A stretch of DNA of 14,540 nt from an uncultured Eubacteriales bacterium (GTDB lineage: Bacteria > Bacillota > Clostridia > Oscillospirales > CAG-272): assembly GCA_934462885.1 (NCBI GenBank), contig CAKSJC010000024.1, positions 1 through 14,540 of the forward strand. Reading direction: 5' to 3'. This document shows, one piece after another, positions 1-6,037 of the stretch. Under the pieces are notes generated by a model. The model was not told the DNA's origin, did not search any database, and saw only the letters and a program-made list of their open reading frames with translations. Position 1 is the first letter of the stretch. Every line of letters begins with the position of its first letter. Position numbers and translations under genes: made by a program.

Positions 1-3
1 CTC

Positions 4-51
4 AAAAACAGCAAAAGACGGCATAGCCGTCAAGCTAAACCGTCTTTTGCT
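4..51 (-). terminator. Hairpin terminator after the 149-952 gene
   Basis: Twelve-base arms at 10-21 and 40-51 (AGCAAAAGACGG / CCGTCTTTTGCT) can pair. On the minus strand the hairpin is followed by TGTTTTTG, which suits a factor-independent terminator for the minus-strand gene ending at 149. A shorter, competing hairpin (GACGGC at 17-22 with GCCGTC at 26-31, loop ATA) shares the same bases. It could also serve a plus-strand gene lying left of the window, because a T-rich stretch follows on that side too. Confidence 0.6.
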
Positions 52-62
52 TCAATGTTTTC

Positions 63-152
63 TTAAGTCACCGCCCATTTTACTGCGTTTTTTATTCGGC
101 GCTCTATGTCAGGATACGTAAAACGTTTTGAGAAAAGAACATTTTTTATCAA
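63..152 (-). CDS. Possible 29-codon reading frame or gene remnant
   Basis: A short minus-strand frame starts with a TTG that overlaps the TGA stop of the upstream gene (TTGA overlap) and ends in TAA at 63-65. The product would read LIKNVLFSKRFTYPDIERRI followed by nine more residues ending WAVT. It has a protein-like mixture of charged and aromatic residues but no clear ribosome binding site and no family I recognise. It could be a coupled miniprotein, the decayed tail of a larger gene, or chance. Confidence 0.2.
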   Translation of the reverse strand: MIKNVLFSKRFTYPDIERRIKNAVKWAVT

Positions 153-952
153 GTACTTTTCTTTATTTTTCTTAATTCAACTAAAAGGAAGAAAAGTGAT
201 ATAGCAGAAAAGAAAACAAAAATCGCCGTAATATCCGAAGTCTCCGGTGAATTTTCGTTTACTGACGTCAAATCCGAATATGATTTATCAACAAAAAAAC
301 CCGTTTTTTCTATGTAGTTTGTTCCGTTTACAACTGATATATCATATATTTGAACAGAAACATTGCGGATAACGATACCCATATTTCCGCTTTCGATTTT
401 GAGAACACTGTTTCTTTCTACAGTAAAAGTTTTATCATCAGTTATAAATTCGATCTCACTCAAAATTCCGTCATCGAGAGGAATGCGAATCTTCATTTTT
501 TCACCGTTTTTTATTTTTTCTGACAATGACTTCGGAAAGTCCTCAAACTCATCCGCAGATCCGTTTGCGCGTATAAGCACGGAAGTAATATTATTCGGTT
601 CCTCTCCGCGGCAGTTCAGGATAATTCCGAAAAAACCATTTTCCGCATTTATCTTTGAAAAATCGAATTCAGCCTCAATAGTACATGAAGCAGAATGTTC
701 AAATTCGGGCAAAATAAGATATGTACGTTTCGTATCACGGCTTAGCACTTCAAGCGAGTCTCCGGAGCAAATAAGCTTAAATTTATCCGAGCTGAGCGTA
801 CCGATTTTGATGCCGGAAGATGCAAAATCGGTTACTGCGGAAAAGTTTTGGTGATAAAGCACTTCCCCGTTTTCCCTTGTCTCTTCGGCAAAAACAGAAA
901 AAGACAGAAAAATCAAAAGAAAAGAAAACACAAAAAACGAAAATCTCTTCAT
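149..952 (-). CDS. Secreted, C-terminally membrane-anchored protein of unknown function
   Basis: The 267-residue product starts with a classical signal peptide (KR, then a Phe/Leu-rich core, likely cleaved near residue 22 after FSVFA). It ends with a hydrophobic segment at about 241-259 followed by a basic tail (ELRKIKKS). It is therefore probably held in the membrane with residues 23-240 outside. The outer part is rich in alternating beta-type segments and opens with GEVLYHQNF, reminiscent of concanavalin-like jelly-roll domains of glycan-binding or glycosidase-associated proteins; that fold is inference from pattern only. No catalytic motif is evident. The ATG at 950-952 follows a GGGGG ribosome binding site about 10 bases upstream, and a near-consensus promoter lies at 990-1018. 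The gene appears monocistronic, with a terminator at 4-51. It shares its architecture (signal peptide, beta-rich domain, C-terminal anchor, basic tail) with the unrelated-looking protein at 11237-12175. Confidence 0.75.
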   Translation of the reverse strand: MKRFSFFVFSFLLIFLSFSVFAEETRENGEVLYHQNFSAVTDFASSGIKIGTLSSDKFKLICSGDSLEVLSRDTKRTYLILPEFEHSASCTIEAEFDFSKINAENGFFGIILNCRGEEPNNITSVLIRANGSADEFEDFPKSLSEKIKNGEKMKIRIPLDDGILSEIEFITDDKTFTVERNSVLKIESGNMGIVIRNVSVQIYDISVVNGTNYIEKTGFFVDKSYSDLTSVNENSPETSDITAIFVFFSAISLFFLLVELRKIKKST

Positions 953-989
953 GATTGATCAGCCCCCGAATATTGCTTAATTCAACAAT

Positions 990-1018
990 ATTATACTTTT
1001 TCACACTACCCGAGTCAA
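990..1018 (-). promoter_or_regulatory. Sigma-A-type promoter for the 149-952 gene
   Basis: On the minus strand TTGACT (1013-1018) and TATAAT (990-995) are separated by exactly 17 bases. The implied start of transcription is near 983, giving a leader of about 30 bases before the ATG at 952. The site lies downstream of the terminator at 1095-1129, so the gene is probably transcribed on its own. Confidence 0.75.
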
Positions 1019-1027
1019 TAGGTAATT

Positions 1028-1047
1028 TGTAAAAAACGTTTTTTACA
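1028..1047. promoter_or_regulatory. 20-bp perfect palindrome, probable operator
   Basis: The half-sites TGTAAAAAAC and GTTTTTTACA meet at a central CG with no mismatch. A central CG flanked by A and T tracts is the layout of LacI/CcpA-family operators, although it is not a strict cre match. Its centre lies about 20 bases upstream of the -35 box of the 149-952 promoter. A shorter AAAACGTTTT palindrome occurs at 120-129, just beyond the gene's 3' end. Confidence 0.45.
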
Positions 1048-1094
1048 TCATTATATAATGAAATAAAAAAGTATTTTTGATTTAAAAAATGAAC

Positions 1095-1129
1095 AAACGG
1101 TATAACAGCATTTTACTGTTATACCGTTT
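1095..1129 (-). terminator. Hairpin terminator after the ABC ATPase gene
   Basis: Fourteen-base perfect arms at 1095-1108 and 1116-1129 (AAACGGTATAACAG / CTGTTATACCGTTT) enclose a 7-base loop. It lies about 80 bases beyond the stop of the minus-strand ATPase gene. The T-tract directly after the stem is short on both strands (TTTG on minus, TTTTG on plus), with TTTTTT a few bases further on the minus strand. It could work in both directions. Confidence 0.7.
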
Positions 1130-1206
1130 TGTAAAAACAAAATATTTAGAAGTTACCACGGAAATTGGTGGTATCTTCACGCAGTCGAGCTATTGTTTAC
1201 CCCAAA

Positions 1207-2319
1207 TCAGTGGATAATATAACGTTCTGTATCCTTATCAAAGAGGTGAACTCTTGACATATCAAATGCAACGTTAATGATATCGCCTGCTCTTGCAGTT
1301 GAACGAGCGGATACACGAGCTGTCATTGATGTTTCTTCAGTTACGAGATAGAGATAAATTTCAGCGCCCATAAGCTCTGTAACTTCTACATCTGTTTCAA
1401 TAACAGCATCAGACATTGCTTTGATAGAAGCTGCGTCGTCATGTATACATTCGGGACGAATACCGGCAACGACTTCTCTTCCGATATACTCTTCAAGAGC
1501 CGGGTCCTTAGCCTTATCTTCGGGAAGCTTAAGCGAATTGGAGCCGAATGTTATGTAGAGACCGTCATCCTTCTTTTCAAGAACACAGTTGATAAAATTC
1601 ATCTGAGGAGTTCCGATAAAGCCTGCAACGAAGATATTTACAGGGTAATCATAAAGATTCTGAGGAGTATCTACCTGTTGAATAAGACCGTCTTTCATAA
1701 CTACGATTCGTGTTGCCATCGTCATAGCTTCAACCTGGTCGTGCGTTACGTATACAAATGTTGTTCCGACTCTTTGATGAATCTTTGTAAGTTCCGTTCT
1801 CATCGTCGCACGGAGCTTAGCGTCAAGGTTTGAAAGAGGTTCGTCAAGAAGGAATACTCGAGGGTTACGTACAATAGCGCGTCCGAGCGCAACACGCTGT
1901 TTCTGACCGCCGGACAGAGCCTTCGGCTTTCTATCGAGAAGGTGTGTTATATCAAGGATTCTGGCAGCTTCTTCAACGCGGCGCTTGATTTCTTCCTTCG
2001 GAGTCTTGCGAAGCTTAAGACCAAATGCCATATTATCAAACACAGACATGTGCGGATAAAGTGCGTAGTTCTGGAACACCATCGCTATATCGCGGTCCTT
2101 CGGAGCTACGTCGTTTACGAGTTTATCACCGATGAAAAGTTCTCCATCTGAGATCTCTTCAAGTCCGGCGATCATACGAAGTGTTGTAGATTTACCACAT
2201 CCGGAAGGTCCGACAAGAATCAAAAATTCCTTATCTTTTATTTCAAGGCAGAAATCGCTTACGGCCGTAACGCCGCCGGGATATTTCTTATAGATGTGTT
2301 TAAGGGATAAGCTTGCCAT
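1207..2319 (-). CDS. ugpC: Sugar ABC transporter ATP-binding protein, MsmK/UgpC/MalK family
   Basis: This 370-residue protein is the ATP-hydrolysing subunit of a CUT1-type carbohydrate importer, acting as a dimer on the inner face of the membrane. All nucleotide-binding motifs are present: Walker A GPSGCGKST (37-45), Q-loop Gln83, signature LSGGQ (135-139), Walker B VFLLDE (155-160), D-loop SNLD and switch His193. The C-terminal third (about 240-370) matches the regulatory OB/TOBE-type domain of MalK-like ATPases, and the length is normal for the family. The ATG at 2317-2319 has a strong AGGAGG site eight bases upstream. No permease or substrate-binding gene is adjacent. In Gram-positive bacteria such orphan ATPases (MsmK-type) often serve several sugar importers, and that is the likely role here. 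The symbol reflects the usual family name; the sugar cannot be deduced. Confidence 0.93.
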   Translation of the reverse strand: MASLSLKHIYKKYPGGVTAVSDFCLEIKDKEFLILVGPSGCGKSTTLRMIAGLEEISDGELFIGDKLVNDVAPKDRDIAMVFQNYALYPHMSVFDNMAFGLKLRKTPKEEIKRRVEEAARILDITHLLDRKPKALSGGQKQRVALGRAIVRNPRVFLLDEPLSNLDAKLRATMRTELTKIHQRVGTTFVYVTHDQVEAMTMATRIVVMKDGLIQQVDTPQNLYDYPVNIFVAGFIGTPQMNFINCVLEKKDDGLYITFGSNSLKLPEDKAKDPALEEYIGREVVAGIRPECIHDDAASIKAMSDAVIETDVEVTELMGAEIYLYLVTEETSMTARVSARSTARAGDIINVAFDMSRVHLFDKDTERYIIH

Positions 2320-2398
2320 TAATAAATCCTCCTATTATGGACATACCGCATAAATTATTTTTTAGTTTTTTCAAATAGACATACTGATTAGCGTATAT

Positions 2399-2407
2399 AT
2401 TGTACCA
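2399..2407 (-). promoter_or_regulatory. Possible extended -10 promoter for the ABC ATPase gene
   Basis: On the minus strand TGGTACAAT forms an extended -10 element about 80 bases before the ATG. No good -35 box lies at the right distance (the best is TTCCCA). Further upstream TGTGCA, TGTACA and TGTGCA occur on the plus strand at 2461, 2470 and 2488, which could be regulator-binding repeats. Confidence 0.35.
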
Positions 2408-2514
2408 AAACAATATCATTTTGGGAAGAGTTTTTTTTACTGAAATTTAATTTGACACTTTGTGCAAAATGTACACTTCTGATGTTTTGTGCACTCAAAA
2501 GCGACTTTTAATCC

Positions 2515-2547
2515 ATCGCAAATTCTAATTTAATTAGAATTTGCGAT
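2515..2547. repeat. 33-bp near-perfect palindrome at the 3' end of tex
   Basis: Sixteen-base arms (ATCGCAAATTCTAATT and its exact complement) flank a single T at 2531. The palindrome starts one base beyond the tex stop codon. As RNA it would form a long hairpin protecting or ending the tex transcript. It has no clear U-tract on the minus strand (GGATTAAAAG follows), so it is not a textbook terminator. A role as a protein-binding site cannot be excluded. Confidence 0.6.
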
Positions 2548-2548
2548 T

Positions 2549-4693
2549 TTATAAACCTTTCATTGAAAGGCCTATGCGTTTTTTCTTGAGATCGACGCTT
2601 TTTATGCGCACTTTCACTATATCTCCGACCGCAAGAACTTCTGACGGATGCTTTATAAATCTGTCGGATATCTCCGAAATATGCAGAAGTCCGTCCTCAT
2701 GTACGCCTATGTCGACAAAGGCTCCGAAATCTATAACGTTTCTTACGGTTCCCGTCATTATCATTCCTTCTGTCAGATCCTCTATCGCGAGGACTTTATC
2801 GCGAAGTACGGGCGGCGGAAGTTCGTCTCTTATATCGCGTCCGGGCTTTTTCAGCTCTTCCACTATATCGCAAAGCGTCGGTTCACCGCAGGCAAGCTCT
2901 GACGCAAGCTTTTTTACTCCATATCGTTTTACGTCCTCTTCAAGGGAAATTCCGCCCTTTATATCCTCCTCGGTGAAGCCGAATTTTCCGAGAAATTTTC
3001 TCGTTATATCATAAGACTCCGGATGAACTCCGGTATTATCAAGTATTTCCTTTCCGTAAGGGATACGCAAAAATCCTGCCGCCTGCTCAAACGCTTTTGC
3101 TCCGAAGCGCGGAACTTTCATGATTTCGCGCCTCGTTTTAAATTCTCCGTTTTGCTCACGGTATTTTACGATATTTTTAGCAACCGCGAGATTAATTCCC
3201 GATATATACGACAGGAGTGAGTACGACGCGGTGTTTACGTCTACTCCTACCGAATTCACGCAATCTTCAACGACCCCTCCGAGCGCTTCATCAAGTCGGG
3301 CAGGCTTCATATCATGTTGATACTGCCCTACTCCAATCGATTTCGGGTCAATCTTCACAAGTTCCGCCAAAGGATCTTGAAGGCGTCTTGCAATTGAAAC
3401 AGCGCTCCTTTCCGTGACGTCCAAATCCGGAAACTCTTCAGCCCCGAGTTTCGACGCCGAATAAACGGATGCTCCCGCCTCGGAAACTATTATGTATTTT
3501 GTTTTTCCGCCAATCTCACGAAGCACATCGGAAATAAACATCTCGCTCTCGCCGGAAGCCGTTCCGTTTCCTATCGCGACAACATCTACGTCGTATTTCT
3601 CAATGAGCCGTTTTACCGTACGTTTTGCCTCTTCTGTCTTCTCATGCGGCTTTGTAGGATAGATAACGGCTGTATCCGCTACCGCTCCGGTGCTGGTTAC
3701 GACAGCAAGCTTACATCCCGTTCTGTAACCGGGATCATACCCGAGAACCGTTTTCCCTTTCAAGGGCGACTGCATAAGCAGGTTCTTTAAATTAACGGCA
3801 AACAGCGCTACCGCGCTCTCGGCGGCACGATCCGTCAATTCATTTCTTATCTCGCGTTCAACGGATGGGGCAATCAATCTGTCATAGCTGTCGTTCACGG
3901 CTGAAGCAACGTAAGAAAAAGCAGGACTTTTATAGTCGGTTATTACTTCGCTGAAAAGATAATTTAATATGATATCGCGATCCACATCAATACTTACTGC
4001 GAGCGCTTCTTCTTTTTCACCGCGATTTATCGCAAGTATACGGTGAGACGGTATTTTTTTGACTGACTCGGAATACTCGTAGTACTGTTCATATACCGGA
4101 ATGTCGGCAACCTTTTTTGAAGTTACCATTCCGTGCTCCCATGTTAAACGTCGTATTTCACGCCTGTAATCCGCTTTATCCGATATATTCTCGGCAATTA
4201 TGTCAAGAGCTCCCGCTATTGCATCGTCGGCAGTCGGCACTTCTTTTTCCGCATTCACAAACTCCTCGGCATGCTCTTTGATCGACGTCGAATACGCGGC
4301 GCATTGAGCAAATATGATATCTGCAAGAGGTGCAAGTCCGCGCTCGCGCGCAACCGACGCTCTTGTTTTCCTTTTAGGTCTGAACGGGCGATAGATATCG
4401 TCAACTTCCGTCATTGTTTCCGCCTTATCAATAGACGCAGATATCTCTTCCGTCAATTTTTCCTGCGCCTCAATGAGAGCTTTTACTTCTTCTTTTCTTT
4501 TTTCGAGATTTCTTAAATATGTAAGTCTGTCAAGCAAAGTTCGAAGAACAGTATCGTCAAGTCCTCCCGTAACTTCTTTACGATATCTTGCGACAAAAGG
4601 AACAGTGTTTCCTTCATCCAAAAGTTTTACCGTCGCCTCAAGCTTATTTATCGGAATATTCAGTTCTTTTGCAAGTCTTTCGTTTATAGTCAT
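2549..4693 (-). CDS. tex: Tex family RNA-binding transcription accessory protein
   Basis: The 714-residue product matches Tex along its whole length. The N-terminal helical region (about 1-190) contains the family stretches TVPFVARYRKE (30-40) and DDIYRPFRPKRKTRASVARERGL (98-120). A YqgF/RNase H-like domain begins at about 314 (GKTVLGYDPGYRTG). Tandem helix-hairpin-helix elements follow at about 486-545 (VNTASYSLLSYISGI, FKTRREIMKVPRFG). A C-terminal S1 RNA-binding domain spans about 640-714 (GMIMTGTVRNVIDFGAFVDIG, HEDGLLHISEIS). Tex binds nucleic acids and is linked to transcription and RNA handling in the cytoplasm; its exact biochemical role is unsettled. The ATG at 4691-4693 follows GGAGAG by a few bases. 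The gene lies 61 bases behind rsuA on the same strand without an intervening terminator, so the two probably share the promoter at 5637-5665. Confidence 0.96.
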   Translation of the reverse strand: MTINERLAKELNIPINKLEATVKLLDEGNTVPFVARYRKEVTGGLDDTVLRTLLDRLTYLRNLEKRKEEVKALIEAQEKLTEEISASIDKAETMTEVDDIYRPFRPKRKTRASVARERGLAPLADIIFAQCAAYSTSIKEHAEEFVNAEKEVPTADDAIAGALDIIAENISDKADYRREIRRLTWEHGMVTSKKVADIPVYEQYYEYSESVKKIPSHRILAINRGEKEEALAVSIDVDRDIILNYLFSEVITDYKSPAFSYVASAVNDSYDRLIAPSVEREIRNELTDRAAESAVALFAVNLKNLLMQSPLKGKTVLGYDPGYRTGCKLAVVTSTGAVADTAVIYPTKPHEKTEEAKRTVKRLIEKYDVDVVAIGNGTASGESEMFISDVLREIGGKTKYIIVSEAGASVYSASKLGAEEFPDLDVTERSAVSIARRLQDPLAELVKIDPKSIGVGQYQHDMKPARLDEALGGVVEDCVNSVGVDVNTASYSLLSYISGINLAVAKNIVKYREQNGEFKTRREIMKVPRFGAKAFEQAAGFLRIPYGKEILDNTGVHPESYDITRKFLGKFGFTEEDIKGGISLEEDVKRYGVKKLASELACGEPTLCDIVEELKKPGRDIRDELPPPVLRDKVLAIEDLTEGMIMTGTVRNVIDFGAFVDIGVHEDGLLHISEISDRFIKHPSEVLAVGDIVKVRIKSVDLKKKRIGLSMKGL

Positions 4694-4754
4694 TTATTCT
4701 CTCCGCTCAATGCCGTTAGGCATATTTTTTCATGTTTGCTCATATGTGTGATTC

Positions 4755-5447
4755 TTATCGATTTGTCAATAGAAAAATTTCATTCTCTGTAAGTTCCCGC
4801 CATTGTCCGGGCGAAAGAACGGGATCAAGAGCTAATCCGGCAAATTTTATCCTTTCGAGAGTTAATATTTCGCTTCCGACAGCGTGAAACATTCTTTTTA
4901 TCTGGTGATATTTTCCTTCCGTCACCGTGATTTCTCCGTGCTCCGGGTCTGTCATATTTAAGCTGCACGGCTTTGAAGTAAAATCTGACAGTTCAATTCC
5001 TCCCTCAAGTTTTTCCGCAGCTTTTTCATCTATCGGTCGGCACGTAAATCTATATGTTTTTTCGCAGTGTTTTTTCGGAGACAGCAAATTATGCGCCGTC
5101 TGTCCGTCATTCATTATCAAAAGAAGCCCCGTTGTATCTATATCAAGCCTGCCGCACGGAAACATTTCCATTCCGCGAAACTCCATCGGCAAAAGCTTCA
5201 TAACGGATTTCGGATCGTCTTCAGTCGTACTTACATAACACGACGGTTTATTAAGCATAATATATCTGTACCTTTTATATTCTATATTTTTTCCGTCGCA
5301 CGTGACAAGCGCCTTGTGTTCATCTATTTTGGTCGACGGGTCGCGCTGCACATTGCCGTTCACCGTCACTTTACCGCGCCGAACGAAATCCGAGGCCTCC
5401 CTGCGTGAGAAAAAACCGCTGTCCGCCAGATATTTATCAAGTCTCAT
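4755..5447 (-). CDS. rsuA: Pseudouridine synthase, RsuA/RluB/RluE family
   Basis: The enzyme converts a uridine of ribosomal RNA to pseudouridine. The 230-residue chain has an N-terminal S4 RNA-binding domain (MRLDKYLADSGFFSRREASD, about 1-50) and a catalytic domain from about 60. The catalytic motif GRLDIDTTGLLL places Asp102 at the position of the known nucleophile of E. coli RsuA. Family motifs IMLNKP and EGKYHQIKRMF are also present. The overall form best fits 16S-specific RsuA, but RluB/RluE-like activity on 23S RNA cannot be excluded. A longer reading frame extends to 5480. I chose the ATG at 5445-5447 because it begins the S4 domain and follows the GAGGAGG at 5459-5465. That site overlaps the stop codon of the small gene upstream, suggesting translational coupling. 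tex follows 61 bases downstream. Confidence 0.9.
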   Translation of the reverse strand: MRLDKYLADSGFFSRREASDFVRRGKVTVNGNVQRDPSTKIDEHKALVTCDGKNIEYKRYRYIMLNKPSCYVSTTEDDPKSVMKLLPMEFRGMEMFPCGRLDIDTTGLLLIMNDGQTAHNLLSPKKHCEKTYRFTCRPIDEKAAEKLEGGIELSDFTSKPCSLNMTDPEHGEITVTEGKYHQIKRMFHAVGSEILTLERIKFAGLALDPVLSPGQWRELTENEIFLLTNR

Positions 5448-5463
5448 AAAAAAGAGGACCTCC

Positions 5464-5589
5464 TCATATAAAATAAGCAAAATACACCCCGGCGCCGACA
5501 GCCGTAAGAAATGCTATCGCCGCAAGAGCGGATATGAATCCGAGCAAAAAGCTTCGCACGAACTTCATAAAAAAATAGTATGCCCGCAA
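5464..5589 (-). CDS. 41-residue single-pass membrane miniprotein
   Basis: A short gene sits directly upstream of rsuA. It starts with TTG at 5587-5589, eight bases after a perfect AAGGAGG site (5598-5604), and ends with TGA at 5464-5466, inside the ribosome binding site of rsuA. The product begins MRAYYFFMKFVRSF and continues with an uninterrupted hydrophobic stretch rich in Ala, Leu, Gly and aromatic residues to its end (YFAYFI). That predicts one membrane segment at about 14-38 with the positively charged N-terminus inside. An internal ATG (Met8 at 5566-5568) is a possible alternative start but lacks a good binding site. The promoter at 5637-5665 lies about 40 bases upstream. I do not recognise the family. 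The strong ribosome binding site and tight spacing make it likely to be translated. Confidence 0.6.
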   Translation of the reverse strand: MRAYYFFMKFVRSFLLGFISALAAIAFLTAVGAGVYFAYFI

Positions 5590-5636
5590 TACTGTTTCCT
5601 CCTTAACACACCGGATTCAACAGTATTTTTGACAAT

Positions 5637-5665
5637 ATGATATCATATCTATTCAGATTTTTCAA
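5637..5665 (-). promoter_or_regulatory. Promoter of the miniprotein-rsuA-tex operon
   Basis: On the minus strand TTGAAA (5660-5665) and TATCAT (5637-5642) are 17 bases apart. A TG one base before the -10 gives an extended -10. The -10 box sits in a perfect 14-bp palindrome (ATATGATATCATAT, 5635-5648) that could be a repressor site, though it may be no more than AT-rich symmetry. Transcription would start near 5630, about 40 bases before the miniprotein start codon. Confidence 0.65.
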
Positions 5666-5790
5666 GTACGCTGTCTTAAACCTGCTATCGGATTTAGCCT
5701 ATCTCATTTTTCTTCAACAAAAAAACAAAGCGCCGCTCTGATTTGTTCAATGAAAAAACATATGCTGTCAATATTTTTTCTAAAAAAGTA

Positions 5791-5819
5791 TTGACATTCA
5801 AGAATAAATCTGATATAAT
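5791..5819 (+). promoter_or_regulatory. Consensus promoter of the tRNA-Gln gene
   Basis: TTGACA (5791-5796) and TATAAT (5814-5819) are both perfect sigma-A boxes with a 17-base spacer. The implied start is near 5826, about 20 bases before the mature tRNA 5' end. Such perfect promoters are typical of stable RNA genes. Confidence 0.88.
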
Positions 5820-5846
5820 AACACCCGTCAGAAGTAAACACTTGAT

Positions 5847-5917
5847 AGCGGTATTGTGTAAAGGTAGCACAGCAGACTCTGACTCTGTATGTCGGGGTTC
5901 GAATCCCTGTACCGCTG
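5847..5917 (+). tRNA. tRNA-Gln (anticodon CUG)
   Basis: All arms of a 71-base tRNA can be drawn: acceptor 5847-5853 with 5910-5916, D stem GTGT/GCAC (5856-5859, 5867-5870), anticodon stem GCAGA/TCTGT, loop CTCTGAC, and T stem CGGGG/CCCTG with loop TTCGAAT. The anticodon CTG at 5879-5881 reads CAG (Gln), and the discriminator is G73 as usual for tRNA-Gln. No CCA is encoded. The first acceptor pair is A1-U72, whereas bacterial tRNA-Gln commonly carries U1-A72. The gene has its own promoter and terminator. Confidence 0.95.
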
Positions 5918-5922
5918 TCAAA

Positions 5923-5959
5923 AACAACCGTTTGATATTATTCAAACGGTTGTTTTTTT
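5923..5959 (+). terminator. Intrinsic terminator of the tRNA-Gln gene
   Basis: Thirteen-base arms AACAACCGTTTGA (5923-5935) and TCAAACGGTTGTT (5942-5954) enclose a 6-base loop and run directly into a T-tract. It begins six bases after the tRNA, a textbook factor-independent terminator. Confidence 0.9.
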
Positions 5960-5975
5960 CGTTTCATTTTCACCC

Positions 5976-6004
5976 TTGACATATAAGATCATTTGTTGTA
6001 TCCT
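5976..6004 (+). promoter_or_regulatory. Promoter of pepT
   Basis: TTGACA (5976-5981) and TATCCT (5999-6004) are separated by 17 bases. The predicted start near 6011 leaves a leader of about 27 bases before the pepT ATG at 6038. Confidence 0.7.
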
Positions 6005-6037
6005 TTTTATTGATCAAAAAAATAATTGGGGGCATAT

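Noticed and set aside
1154..1173. Small hairpin TACCAC/GTGGTA after the ABC ATPase gene
   Set aside because: Only six base pairs with no T-tract; the 14-bp hairpin just beyond is the better terminator.
2541..3014. 157-codon plus-strand frame opposite the end of tex
   Set aside because: It is antisense to the S1-domain coding region, is Ser/Thr/Arg-rich as typical for shadows, and lacks a start signal.
5635..5648. 14-bp palindrome ATATGATATCATAT as a definite operator
   Set aside because: It is purely AT-rich apart from its centre and overlaps an extended -10 box that by itself explains much of the symmetry; kept only as a remark on the promoter.
5694..5979. Overlapping open frames on both strands (83 and 78 codons)
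   Set aside because: They cover the tRNA-Gln gene, its promoter and its terminator; the frames exist only because of the tRNA sequence and have no ribosome binding sites.
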